A DNA stretch of 64,000 bases. It comes from Micromonospora craniellae (lineage in GTDB: Bacteria; Actinomycetota; Actinomycetes; Mycobacteriales; Micromonosporaceae). Position numbers and translations under genes: made by a program. The stretch is from positions 6,572,001-6,636,000 of the forward strand of contig NZ_CP061725.1 in the NCBI RefSeq assembly GCF_014764405.1, written 5' to 3'. Below the pieces are notes generated by a model. It saw only the letters and a list, made by a program, of their open reading frames with translations, was not told where the DNA came from and ran no database searches. Shown here piece by piece: positions 27,701 through 35,538 of this stretch (positions are counted from its first letter, which is position 1; each line of letters starts with the position of its first letter).

Positions 27701-30700
27701 TCGTTCCTCGCCCTCGGCCTGGACTCGCTGGCCGCAGTGGACCTGGTCAAACGACTGGAGGAGGAACTCGGCCGGGACCTGCCGGTCACCCTGTTCTTCG
27801 AGTACACCACCGTCGCCGACCTGGCCGCCCATCTCACCGGAGCGCGCGGCGTCGAGCCGGTCCCGCCCACGGCGCGCGCGCCGCTGGACGAGTCGCGGAC
27901 GCTGGTCGAGGGCGAGCCCTTCCCGCTGACCGCCGTGCAGCGGGCCTTCCACGTCAACGAACGGCTCCACCCCACCGTGGCGAGCTTCGCCTTCGTCCAG
28001 CAGACCGTCACCGGTCCCCTCGACGCCGGACTGCTCGGGCAGGCGCTGGCCCGCCTGGAGGCGCGCCACCCGATGCTGCGGGTCCGGTTCACGCCCGGTC
28101 CGGGTACGCCTCGGCAGGTGGTCCCGCCCGTGCCGGTCCACCCGGCTCCGACGACGCCGGACTGGTACGCGGTGCGGTCGCTCACCGAGCCGCTCGCCGA
28201 GGCAGGGGAGCGGCTGTGCAACACCCCGGTCGACCTGACCCGACAGCCGCCGCTGCGGGTGGTTCTCGTCCGGGAGGGTGCCGATCGGGCCCACCTGATG
28301 CTGGTGCTGCACCACGCGGCCGGGGACGGGTTCAGCCTGAACCTGCTCAGCGAGGAGCTGTGGGCCGACTACACCGCACTGGCCCACGGTCGCGCCCCGG
28401 TGGTCCGACCGCCGGCCCCCGGATTCGACGCGTACGCGCGCGAGGTGACCGTGCCCGCGCCGGAGGATCTGGCGTACTGGCGGGGCCTGCTGGCCGGCGG
28501 CGCGGCGCTGCGGCTGCCGTTCGACGGCGACCCGGACACGCCTCCCGGCCCGCCCGTGCTGACCCATCAGGGTGAGCTGGCGCCGGAGCTGGTGGCGGTG
28601 TTGCGGGAGCGGGCCGCTCAGGCCGGTGTGTCGCTGTTCCACCTGCTCCTGGCCGGGTACATGCGCTGCCTGGCCCGGTGGGGCGGGCAGCGACGCGTAC
28701 CGGTGACGGTGGCGCGGGCCGGTCGGGACGCCCGGTTGGCCGGCATCGACCGGATCGTCGGGCCGTTCGCCGACACCCTGCCCGTGGTGATCGACGTGGA
28801 TCCCGACGAGCCGGTCGGGCAGCTCGCCGACCGGCTCCGGGTGACCTGGTCGGCGGCGCAGCGGCACGGCTCGGTCACCAGCCTCGACCTGGCCCGGCTG
28901 CTCGACCGGCCCGGCGCGGGGCCGCGCACCGCCAGCCCGGCCGGGTTCAGCTTCGCCCGGTTCCCGGTCACCCGCGATCCGGACTGTCCCGTCGACGTCA
29001 CGCCCACGGCGGCCGGTTCGGGCTCCGCCGCCACCCGGCTCAGCCTGCTCTGCTGGGAGTCCGGCGACGGTCTCGGCCTGTCCTGGAACTTCCCGCGCCG
29101 ACTGTTCACCCGGGCGACCGTGGCCCGGCTCGCCGCCGAGCACCGGGACGACCTCGTCACGATCGCCACCGGCCGACCGCCGCTGTCCACCGTGGAGCGG
29201 GCGGCGACCGCGCTGGACGCCACCCCCGCCGGACAGCGGTCCGCCGAGGCCGACCGGGCCGTGGCGCACCGCTCCGACGCCGGTCCGGCCGGGCAGCGGT
29301 CCGCCCACGCCGACCAGGTCGAGCGGCAGCCGGTCGACGGCGGCGACGTGACCGCCCGGATCCGGGCGGTCTGCCGGCGTACCCCGGACGCAGTGGCCGT
29401 GACGACCGGCGAGCGGACCATGACCTACCGGACACTTGACCGCGACGCCGACCGGGTGGCCGCGCTGCTCGCCCGGCACGGCGTCCGTCCCGGCGACCGG
29501 GTCGGCCTGCTCACCGCGCCCGGCCCGCAGACCGTCGTCGGGGTGGTCGGCATCCTGCGGGCCGGTGCCGCCTGGGTGCCGCTGGACACGGCCCACCCGC
29601 CGACCCGCCTCGCCGACCATCTGGTCCGCGCCGGAGCCGGACTGCTGCTGCACGACGACGAGTCGGCCGCCATCGCGGCCCGCCTCGACGCTGCCGCACG
29701 ACCGGTCCTCTTCGGCCCGGGCACGGACGACGCGGTCGAGGAACACGACGTCCCGTCGGTGCCCGACGCGGCACCGGACCGGACGGCGTACGTGATCTTC
29801 ACCTCGGGGTCGACCGGGCGGCCCAAGGGCGTACCGGTCAGCCATCGGTCGATGCGCACCTACCTCGACTGGGCCGTGGCCACCTTCGACTACCGGCCCG
29901 GCGACCGGCTCGCCCAGACGGCGTCGAGCTGCTTCGACGCGTCGGTCCGGCAGATCCTGGCCCCGCTGCTGGTCGGGGCCACCGTGGTCACCTTCACCCG
30001 CGCCCAGCTCCGCGACCCGCAGGTGTTGCTGTCCCGGATCGCCGCAGACCGGATCACGGTGTGGAGTTCGGTCCCCACCCTGTGGGAGCGGATCCTGCGC
30101 AGCGCCGAGGAGCACGTACGCCGGCACGGCGAGGCACCCGACCTGACCGCGTTGCGCTGGGTGCACGTGGGCGGCGAGGAGCTGTCGCCGGTGGCGGTCC
30201 GGCGCTGGTTCGACCTCTACGGCGACGCCCGGATCACCAACCTGTACGGCCCGACCGAGGCCACCATCAACGCCACCTGGCACCTGATCGACAAACGGCC
30301 GGACGACACGGTACGCCGGCTGCCGATCGGCCGCCCGGTCGGCGGGGCGGTGGTACGCGTCGTCGACCCGGCCGGGCGGGTGTGCCCACCCGGCGCGGCC
30401 GGCGAGCTGTACCTCGGCGGTGCCGGGCTCACCACCGGCTACCTCGGCGAGCCGGAGCTGACCGGGGCGGCGTTCGTGGTCCACGACGGCGAGCGGTTCT
30501 ATCGCAGCGGCGACCGGGGGCGGCTCGCGCCGGACGGGACCCTGGAGTTCCTGGGCCGACTCGACGACCAGGTGAAGATCCACGGCCACCGGGTGGAGCC
30601 CGGCGAGATCGAGGCGGTGCTGCGGACCCACCCGGAGGTCGCCTCCGCGACCGTCCTGCACCATGCCGATCCGTACCCCCGGCTGCACGCCTTCGTGCTG

Positions 30701-33700
30701 CCCGCACCGCAGGCCACCCCGACCACGGCCGCGCTGCGTGCCCACCTGGCCGCCCACCTGCCGGCGCACATGGTGCCCGCGCGCATCCACCTGCTGGACA
30801 GCCTGCCGCTGACCGCCACCGGCAAGGTCGACCGCGAATCGCTGGCGGCGCTGGTCACCTCGGCCACCGACAGCCGCGCACCCGCCCCGGCGGACGCAGA
30901 CGTCGCGGCCCCTGCTCGCGCGACCGCCGGCGCGCCGGCCGGTACCGAAGCGGAGCTGGCCCGGATCTGGGCCGGTCTGCTGGCCGTGCCGGCGGTCGGC
31001 CCGCACGACGACTTCTTCGCCCTCGGCGGCGACTCCATCCTGGCCCTGGAGCTCTTCGCCCACCTTCAGCAGAACAGCGCCGTCACGGCGAGCCCGACGC
31101 TCATCTACGAGCACCGGACCCCGGCCGCCCTGGCCGCCGTGCTCGACGCCGAGGCGACCACCGGCGACGACCTGCCCACCGACGCTCCGGCGGACGCCAC
31201 GGCCGGTCCGGTCACCGTCGACCGTTCGGTGGCCGACGCCGTACCGCAGGCGGGTTCCGCCGCGCCGTTCCCGGTGACCGCAGCGCAGCGCGGCTTCCTG
31301 CTCGCCGACGCCGTCGCGCCCGGCGCCGGCACTGCCTGGCTGGCCCGGCTGCGGCTGCACGGGCCGCTGCGCCGGGACGCCTTCCAGCGTGCGGTGGACG
31401 TGCTGGTCGCCCGGCACCCGATGCTGCGGACCGTCTTCCCAGCCGGTGCCCGGCCACCGGTGCAGCAGGAACTGCCCGCCGCGATGCGGCTGCCGGTGGC
31501 GTACGAGAGCGTGACCGACCTCGCCGGCCTCGGCGCGCGGGTGGCCGAGGAGCGTCGTCGACGCTTCGAGCCGTGGGCCTGGCCCCTGCTGCGGCTGCGA
31601 CTGCTGCGGCTCGCGCCGGACGAGCACGTCCTGCTGGTGCACGCCCACCACCTGATCGGTGACGGCTACAGCGCCGCGCTGCTGGGCCACGAACTGCTGG
31701 CCGCCTACCACGCCGACGGGACGGCCGATCCGCTGCCACCGCTGCGGGCCGGTTTCCGGGACTACGTACGGCTGCTGGCGGAGCATACCGCCGGGGCACC
31801 GGACCCGGCCGCGTACGCCTGGTGGTCGCAGCGGTTCGGGTCCGCGTACCGGCCGCCGGTGCTGCGCGCGGACACCGACCGGCCGGACGCCGACGGCACC
31901 ACCGACCGGAGCACCCTGGTCCGCTCGTTCACGCTCGACGCCACGGTGGTCGCCGGACTGCGCCGGCTCGCCGTCGACGCGTCGACCACCCTGTACGCGC
32001 CGGTGCTGACCGCGTACCACCGGGTGCTGGCCCGGCTCACCGGCCAGCACGACCTGGTCCTCGGGCTGGCCGTCACCGGACGCGACCATCCACTGCCGGA
32101 CCTGCACCGGATCTTCGGTCCGTGTGCGGCGATGCTGCCGCTGCGCCTGGCCGGCACCGACGCCTTCCCGGTCCACCTGGCCCGGGTCGCGGCCGAGGTC
32201 ACCGCCGCCCGGCAGCACGCCGACCCGCCGTCGATCGCGGCAGCCGTACCCGCCCGACGGCCCGACGGCGCGCCGGCCGGCGCCCAGTTCTTCTTCAGCT
32301 TCCTGGACTTCGACGCGCTACGGCCCGCCACCCCGGCGACGCTCGGTACAGCCGGGTCGGACCGGCTCGACCTCTCCTGGGACGAGGACACCGAACTCGC
32401 CCCGCCGCCGCTGGGCACCGACCTGTTCCTGACGGCCCGGCCGGTGGCCGACGGCCTGCGGGTCACCCTGCGCGGCTCCCCTACGGCGGTGACCGCCACC
32501 GACCTGGAGCAGCTCGCCGACCGGCTACGCACCGACCTGAGCATCGCGGCGACCGAGCCGGGCCGAGGGACGACCGAGCCGAACGCAGACGCGACCGAGA
32601 TGAGCCCAGCATCTACCGAGTCGAGCCCGGGCGCGACCGGGTCGAGCGCGGCGGGGACCGATCGGCCGCGCGCCGGCAGCCGGGCGGGCGCGACGCCTGA
32701 CACCGGGCCGTCGACCGGGTTGACCGCCGCCATCGTCGGGTACCTGCCCTCCCCCGCGCAGCTCGCCGTGATCGCCGGTCTGCCGGCGGGGAGCCTGCCC
32801 CGCGACCAGCTCCGTGAGCTGCTCTTCCCCGGTGCTCGGCCCCGGCTGTTGGAGGAGTTGGCCACCCCGCTGGGCACCTCCGGTTTCGTCTGCCTGCCCC
32901 GCTTCGCCGACGAGTTGACCACCGCCGGGGACCGGCTCGCCACCGAGGCCGCCGCCGCCGTCGACCTCGCCGCCGGCCTCGGTGCGGCCTGTGTCTCCCT
33001 CGCCGGCCTGATCCCCGCTCTCACCGGGTACGGCGTGGGGGTGCTACGGCGGACCCGTACCGCCACGGCGGTCACCACGGGTCACGCGGCCACCGTCGTC
33101 TCGGTGGTCCTCACCGTCGAAGCGGCGCTGGCGGCGGCCGGGCGGAGCCTGGCCGGGCGGACCGTCGCCGTGGCAGGTCTCGGCTCGATCGGGTTCTCCT
33201 CGCTCCGGCTGCTGCTGGCCCGCGCACCCCGTCCACCGGCGCGGCTGCTGCTCTGCGACCTTCCGGCGGTCGCGCCCCGGCTGGCCGATCAGGTGGCCCG
33301 GCTCCGCGCCGACGGGCTCACCGCCGCCGTCGAGATCTGCCCCACCACCCCGGCGGTGCCCGACCTCGCGTACGCCGCCGACCTGATCATCGGTGCCACC
33401 AGCGCGGCCACCGAACCGCTCGACGTCGACCGGCTGCGTCCCGGCACTATCGTGGTGGACGACTCCTTCCCGCACGCGCTGGATCCCGCCCGGGCGCTGG
33501 CCCGGATGCGACGCGACCTCGACGTGCTGGTGGTCGGCGGCGGGCTGCTGCAGGTGGGGCGGACCAGCCGTAGCGTGCCGGTGGACCTGCCGTCGGCGGC
33601 GATCGCCGGTCACGCGGCAGCGCTCGGGCTACCCGGCACCATCGCCTCCTGCCAGTTGGAGTCACTGTTGCGCGCCGGTACGCCCACGCTGCCGCTGGTG

Positions 33701-33844
33701 CACGGTCTGGTGGACGACCCGACGGCGGCGGCGTACGCGGTGGCGCTGGACGCGGCGGGAATCACCGCCGGGCCGCTGCACCTGCTACGTCACCTCGTCG
33801 AGCCGGACCTCCCGGCGGGGCTGCCGGAGGTGCCGGCCACCTGA
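21758..33844 (+). CDS. Hybrid PKS-NRPS megasynthase, FAAL-ACP-KS-AT*-KR-ACP-C-A-PCP-C-(acyl-ACP-reductase-like)
   Basis: A 4028-residue assembly line. Fatty acyl-AMP ligase about 1-545 (FSSGSTGAPRGVELTH, WMPFFHDMGLIGTH). ACP1 about 590-665, pantetheine Ser626. KS about 690-1100, Cys848 in DTACSSAL, plus EAHGTGT and TNLGHLL. AT-like about 1194-1458 with GHGVGE in place of GHSxG, so Gly1287 replaces the nucleophile. KR about 1698-1918 (GGAGGVG, Tyr1842). ACP2 about 1955-2028, Ser1990. C1 about 2052-2471 (HHAAGDG). A about 2531-3033 (FTSGSTGRPKG, NLYGPTEATIN). PCP about 3062-3131, Ser3093. C2 about 3169-3596 (HHLIGDG). A low-complexity linker, then a Rossmann domain about 3655-4028. It should activate a fatty acid, extend and ketoreduce it, and add one amino acid. 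By-eye alignment suggests A-domain pocket residues D-A-R-S-V-V-L-I-N-K, which I cannot assign to a substrate. No AT, thioesterase or tailoring gene is adjacent. Confidence 0.93.
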   Translation: MQTAAGPGDRRALLDILVHAANRTPDQVVVHVRDDGAERTVTFRQLRDDSLRIAGGYRAAGVVPGTPVLLLADAGDDFQPLFWGALAAGLVPVPLPPEPARVRAVRALLTDAVTVVDDTTEAVADGLAGPVLRLADLRTGTPPEELFAAAPTDVAFLQFSSGSTGAPRGVELTHANVLANVEQARLASGAGPDDVLVTWMPFFHDMGLIGTHLTPLAIGCKQVRVPPLAFAKRPALWFTTAHRHRATLLSAANFALALAVRRVPADLLATLDLSRVRCVVVGAEPISPTVWRAFLAHVRPAALAPSALRPVYGLAEATLAVTFPPPGEVAAPLVLDRAALSQGRAVPTGPGTHAVELMDLGYPVPGCEVRIVDERHRPLPEDRVGLIEVRGPNVARGYHRDSQASRETFVDGWLRTGDLGFRHAGRLCVTGRAKDVIFVNGRTFHAPDLEAVAAATVGLPATVTAVVGCTDPDTGGERIVVFVAWARPPVGAAVVLDATRARVAEAAGHDDVRVLPLPPGTFARTTSGKLRRRRMRERYLAGDFTDRERRWHPPAHGGAHPAALGVAHPSAAGAACPVAGPPSDGSGPLSRRRVEQIVRAVWARVLDRPADTITADDRFLAIGGSSLKAMEVLAGLEDALGATFDPADLRDCPTVAALTDRILAGPPATRPAPPGGRAPASQDARPGTAPLAVIGMACRFPGADDPDEFWRCLVDGVDAVRPVPSHRWTPQDGRPRWGSFLDDPMRLDADFFGLTDEEARLADPHARLFLEIGYEALDRAGYAGPRRQGRRIGVFAAVGESAYPELLAAAGPVTAPAALVGNLRNLVAARLSQTLDLVGPAIAVDTACSSALVALHLAARSLATGECDIALVGGVTLHLTETAYRLLDAAEALSPTGRCRAFDADADGFVPGEGGAALVLCRTDDAYAAGDRVLALVAGTAVGNDGRSLSMLAPNPQRQWEVIARAYADARLDPAAVSYVEAHGTGTGLGDPVEVRSLAAAFPRRPDGMPRWLGSVKTNLGHLLNTAGMPALLKVMLALRHRQLPPSLHHVRPSTRYDLDAAGFAVVTEARPWTAPGPLVAGVNAFGFGGTNAHAVLCEAPPREPAPPPAGTGVHLVTLTARSAYALRRSAHDLAGHLRARPDLDVADVVASAGTSRDDAPYRLALVADGTGLADRLAAAASAYRDEPVRRRPRTVFVFPGDGPPLPAPAVRDLHDRLPVFRALLTRACAAAGPVAGRPLLSWCLGDGEADQPDGRVTGPAGVVVALALAGQLAAWGVRPDALLGHGVGELAAAAASGALGVAEAVRRTVALADPAEDRHADDGYAALAALRGVPVFSPAAGRWDPPDPVRWVTGTATGPELRAAWRRLHDDGYDTVVELGVADPTRDSVDLLTDAGTGLTRVVAVRCGSDTGTASLLATAGLLWARGSPLDRPALYAGRRRVPVPTYPFARRAYPPPGPAHAVPVHAVAWREVPTVAGVPARRVRLCGPGVGGPFADALAVALTADGIEVRTDPARADTPTDLAPDASGPPPETTVLLAGAAVDTPDVAALDVAVAEQVRAVRALIDEGVDRPGRLLVVTEDVHVTGAAAERGRPVQAVLAGLAAALADERPGLLVHAVDLSSSDGTAARVDAVRREMCAFAGDPAPADGHASPGPLVGAGVAWRGGRRLARFLDPVPTAADRTDEPAGGGPVAGAVHLIVGGAGGVGAALARSLARRDGPTLLLAGRSDRAPAALLAELTARGATATYHRCDVTVPADVDALLAAVPRVDTVFHAAGTVRVGTLRAKSVQDVLAVLGPKVRGSHLLAEALRRHGHDRTVLVGFSSVSAVLPGLAGAIGDYAAANRFLDAFAAAHRAAGRPVQAVGFAAISDTGMAARTGRTGTGAMRVDDALRGLAVARHVDAAHLVVADPVAVPRVAAPPPAVPVDATVGAADAAVGAADGGPAGVDGGPGRGEVARLLRRLLAEPLHRRPDEIADDTSFLALGLDSLAAVDLVKRLEEELGRDLPVTLFFEYTTVADLAAHLTGARGVEPVPPTARAPLDESRTLVEGEPFPLTAVQRAFHVNERLHPTVASFAFVQQTVTGPLDAGLLGQALARLEARHPMLRVRFTPGPGTPRQVVPPVPVHPAPTTPDWYAVRSLTEPLAEAGERLCNTPVDLTRQPPLRVVLVREGADRAHLMLVLHHAAGDGFSLNLLSEELWADYTALAHGRAPVVRPPAPGFDAYAREVTVPAPEDLAYWRGLLAGGAALRLPFDGDPDTPPGPPVLTHQGELAPELVAVLRERAAQAGVSLFHLLLAGYMRCLARWGGQRRVPVTVARAGRDARLAGIDRIVGPFADTLPVVIDVDPDEPVGQLADRLRVTWSAAQRHGSVTSLDLARLLDRPGAGPRTASPAGFSFARFPVTRDPDCPVDVTPTAAGSGSAATRLSLLCWESGDGLGLSWNFPRRLFTRATVARLAAEHRDDLVTIATGRPPLSTVERAATALDATPAGQRSAEADRAVAHRSDAGPAGQRSAHADQVERQPVDGGDVTARIRAVCRRTPDAVAVTTGERTMTYRTLDRDADRVAALLARHGVRPGDRVGLLTAPGPQTVVGVVGILRAGAAWVPLDTAHPPTRLADHLVRAGAGLLLHDDESAAIAARLDAAARPVLFGPGTDDAVEEHDVPSVPDAAPDRTAYVIFTSGSTGRPKGVPVSHRSMRTYLDWAVATFDYRPGDRLAQTASSCFDASVRQILAPLLVGATVVTFTRAQLRDPQVLLSRIAADRITVWSSVPTLWERILRSAEEHVRRHGEAPDLTALRWVHVGGEELSPVAVRRWFDLYGDARITNLYGPTEATINATWHLIDKRPDDTVRRLPIGRPVGGAVVRVVDPAGRVCPPGAAGELYLGGAGLTTGYLGEPELTGAAFVVHDGERFYRSGDRGRLAPDGTLEFLGRLDDQVKIHGHRVEPGEIEAVLRTHPEVASATVLHHADPYPRLHAFVLPAPQATPTTAALRAHLAAHLPAHMVPARIHLLDSLPLTATGKVDRESLAALVTSATDSRAPAPADADVAAPARATAGAPAGTEAELARIWAGLLAVPAVGPHDDFFALGGDSILALELFAHLQQNSAVTASPTLIYEHRTPAALAAVLDAEATTGDDLPTDAPADATAGPVTVDRSVADAVPQAGSAAPFPVTAAQRGFLLADAVAPGAGTAWLARLRLHGPLRRDAFQRAVDVLVARHPMLRTVFPAGARPPVQQELPAAMRLPVAYESVTDLAGLGARVAEERRRRFEPWAWPLLRLRLLRLAPDEHVLLVHAHHLIGDGYSAALLGHELLAAYHADGTADPLPPLRAGFRDYVRLLAEHTAGAPDPAAYAWWSQRFGSAYRPPVLRADTDRPDADGTTDRSTLVRSFTLDATVVAGLRRLAVDASTTLYAPVLTAYHRVLARLTGQHDLVLGLAVTGRDHPLPDLHRIFGPCAAMLPLRLAGTDAFPVHLARVAAEVTAARQHADPPSIAAAVPARRPDGAPAGAQFFFSFLDFDALRPATPATLGTAGSDRLDLSWDEDTELAPPPLGTDLFLTARPVADGLRVTLRGSPTAVTATDLEQLADRLRTDLSIAATEPGRGTTEPNADATEMSPASTESSPGATGSSAAGTDRPRAGSRAGATPDTGPSTGLTAAIVGYLPSPAQLAVIAGLPAGSLPRDQLRELLFPGARPRLLEELATPLGTSGFVCLPRFADELTTAGDRLATEAAAAVDLAAGLGAACVSLAGLIPALTGYGVGVLRRTRTATAVTTGHAATVVSVVLTVEAALAAAGRSLAGRTVAVAGLGSIGFSSLRLLLARAPRPPARLLLCDLPAVAPRLADQVARLRADGLTAAVEICPTTPAVPDLAYAADLIIGATSAATEPLDVDRLRPGTIVVDDSFPHALDPARALARMRRDLDVLVVGGGLLQVGRTSRSVPVDLPSAAIAGHAAALGLPGTIASCQLESLLRAGTPTLPLVHGLVDDPTAAAYAVALDAAGITAGPLHLLRHLVEPDLPAGLPEVPAT
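32545..32720 (+). repeat. Low-complexity Thr/Glu/Pro/Ser linker within the megasynthase
   Basis: Imperfect repeats of a short ACCGAG-type unit encode TEPGRGTTEPNADATEM and similar residues between C2 and the reductase-like domain. The stretch looks like a flexible tether added by slippage or domain fusion. Confidence 0.7.
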
Positions 33845-34773
33845 GGCACCCGCTGCCGCGGGTGCCGCACCGCCGGGCGTGAGCTGCGGTTCTCGTGCAG
33901 CGCGAGCAGGACCACCGAGGCCAACACCAGCGTCAGGCCGACCCACTGGCTGGTGCCGAGTCGCCCGTCGAGCAGGGTGAGCCCGACCAGGGCGGCGGTC
34001 AGTGGGAAGGCCAGTTCGGCCAGGGTCGCGTTGGACGCGGGCGTACGCCGCAGGGCGTGGTAGTACAGCGTCAGGGCGAGCAGGCCGGGGATGGCGGCGA
34101 GCAGCACCAGCCGGGGCACCAGCTCGATCGGCACGCTGACCGGGGTGCCGGTGGCCGCCGCGAAGGTGGCCAACGTGACCAGGCCGACGCTGAACCGCAG
34201 CGTGGTGACGTGCAGGAAGGACAGTTCCGCGCTGACCATCCGGCCGAGGACGGTCCCGGCCGCCCAGAGCGCGGCAGCGCCGAAGGCGAGTCCGGCCGCG
34301 GCCAGGCCGCGCGGCTGCGCCGCCAGCGGATCCGGGAAGGCCAGCAGCCAGGAGCCGACGAGCGCGGGCACCGCGAAGAGGCCGAACCGGGGGCCGACCC
34401 GCTCGCCCAGCAGTACGGCGGCCAGGACCAGGGCGAGCACCGGCTGGAGTTTCTGCAACACCTGCGGGGTGATCGGGTCGCCCAGCCGGAACGCGGCGGT
34501 GAACAGCGTCGTGGCCAGTGCCGAGGAACCGGCGCCGATCACCAGCACGGCCAGCTTCGTCCGCACCGAGGACCGGACCAGCGCGCGTACGGCCGGGATC
34601 AGCCAGGGCGAGACCAGCAGCACCAGCACGACGTGTTCGGCCAGCACCACGCTCAACGCGGGGAGCTGTCGGGCCAACGGTTCCCGGAGCAGGCTGGAGA
34701 AGCCCCAGAGGCTGGCGGCCACGGCGACCAGCCAGGTGCGATCGCCGGTGGCCCGGCTGGTGAGCGGGCTCAT
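33790..34773 (-). CDS. EamA/DMT-superfamily transporter
   Basis: 327-residue inner-membrane protein with about ten hydrophobic helices in two halves, typical of EamA (RhaT-like) exporters: LVAVAASLWGFSSLLREPLA at the start, ALATTLFTAAFRLGDPITPQ, LLGERVGPRFGLFAVPALVG, and in the second half LLALTLYYHALRRTPASNA. ATG 34773 follows GGAAGGACACG. The C-terminal basic tail runs 55 nt into the 3' end of the convergent megasynthase gene. It could export the megasynthase product or belong with the catabolic locus, since GTGAACCA (34808-34815) lies just upstream and matches that locus's operator half-site. Substrate unknown. Confidence 0.88.
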   Translation of the reverse strand: MSPLTSRATGDRTWLVAVAASLWGFSSLLREPLARQLPALSVVLAEHVVLVLLVSPWLIPAVRALVRSSVRTKLAVLVIGAGSSALATTLFTAAFRLGDPITPQVLQKLQPVLALVLAAVLLGERVGPRFGLFAVPALVGSWLLAFPDPLAAQPRGLAAAGLAFGAAALWAAGTVLGRMVSAELSFLHVTTLRFSVGLVTLATFAAATGTPVSVPIELVPRLVLLAAIPGLLALTLYYHALRRTPASNATLAELAFPLTAALVGLTLLDGRLGTSQWVGLTLVLASVVLLALHENRSSRPAVRHPRQRVPQVAGTSGSPAGRSGSTR

Positions 34774-34842
34774 CGTGTCCTTCCGGTGGGTGCCGACCTC
34801 ATGATCAGTGAACCATTCTCGACCGTCGGGGCCGAGGTGACC

Positions 34843-35538
34843 TCAGGCCGGGTGCCGGACGCCGGGCGGTTGGGCCGGACGGACGGGCCGGGTGACGCCG
34901 GGAGGGCCGGCGGGCTGCGTCGCGACCCACGCGCGGGTGCTGGCCCCGAGATGACCGGCCCGCAGGTCCAGGAGGTGAGCCACAGTGTCCACGTCCCGGC
35001 GCAGCCCTCGGGAGAGCACCGGCAGGTCGTGGTAGCCGTCGGCGAGGAATCTGCGGCGCGAGCCGGGCCCGAGGTAGGGGCGGAAGTCGGCGGCCTCGGT
35101 CAGCGCCAGCAGGGTGGTGCCGGTGCCGTCGGCGTCCGGGACGACGGCCCGTGGGTACGGTCCGGCCGCCGCCAGCGCCGCGTCGAACTCCGCCGGTCGG
35201 GCCGCGGCGAGGTCGGCCATCACCACGGCCAGGCGTGCGTCGCCGTACGCCTCCCCGGCGAGCCGGAGCGCCGCGTGGGCCTCCCGGTTCAGGTCCGGCG
35301 GGCCGGCGCTGGCGGCGACCACGGCACCGCAGGCCAACGCCACGGCGGCCACTTCCGGGTCGGTGGTGGCGACGACGACGGCGCGTACCCGCCGGGCCCG
35401 GGTCAGCCCGCCGAGCACGTCGGTCAGCATCGCCCGGGCCAGCGCGGCACGGTCGGCGGCGGCCAGGCCGACGCACCGGGTCTTGGCCGCCGCGAAGGAC
35501 TTGGCGGGTACGACCACCACCCACGAGCCGGGTGTCAC
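34843..35538 (-). CDS. cofC: Phosphoenolpyruvate/2-phospho-L-lactate guanylyltransferase (CofC/FbiD), coenzyme F420 synthesis
   Basis: Uses GTP to activate 2-phospholactate or phosphoenolpyruvate for F420 side-chain assembly. Key segments of the 231-residue protein: WVVVVPAKSFAAAKTRC (nucleotide-binding N-terminus with paired Lys), VVMADLAAARPAEFDAAL, VPDADGTGTTLLAL and FRPYLGPGSRRRFLADG. GTG 35538 overlaps the stop of the upstream amidohydrolase gene as GTGA. This couples an F420 gene to a catabolic operon that also encodes an F420-type oxidoreductase (36478-37485). The C-terminal Pro-rich tail is longer than the core fold needs. Confidence 0.9.
   Translation of the reverse strand: MTPGSWVVVVPAKSFAAAKTRCVGLAAADRAALARAMLTDVLGGLTRARRVRAVVVATTDPEVAAVALACGAVVAASAGPPDLNREAHAALRLAGEAYGDARLAVVMADLAAARPAEFDAALAAAGPYPRAVVPDADGTGTTLLALTEAADFRPYLGPGSRRRFLADGYHDLPVLSRGLRRDVDTVAHLLDLRAGHLGASTRAWVATQPAGPPGVTRPVRPAQPPGVRHPA

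Noticed and set aside
27650..32218. 1522-codon reverse-strand open frame inside the megasynthase gene.
   Set aside because: Arg/Gly/Gln-rich composition with no domains; a GC-driven antisense shadow of conserved PKS-NRPS sequence.
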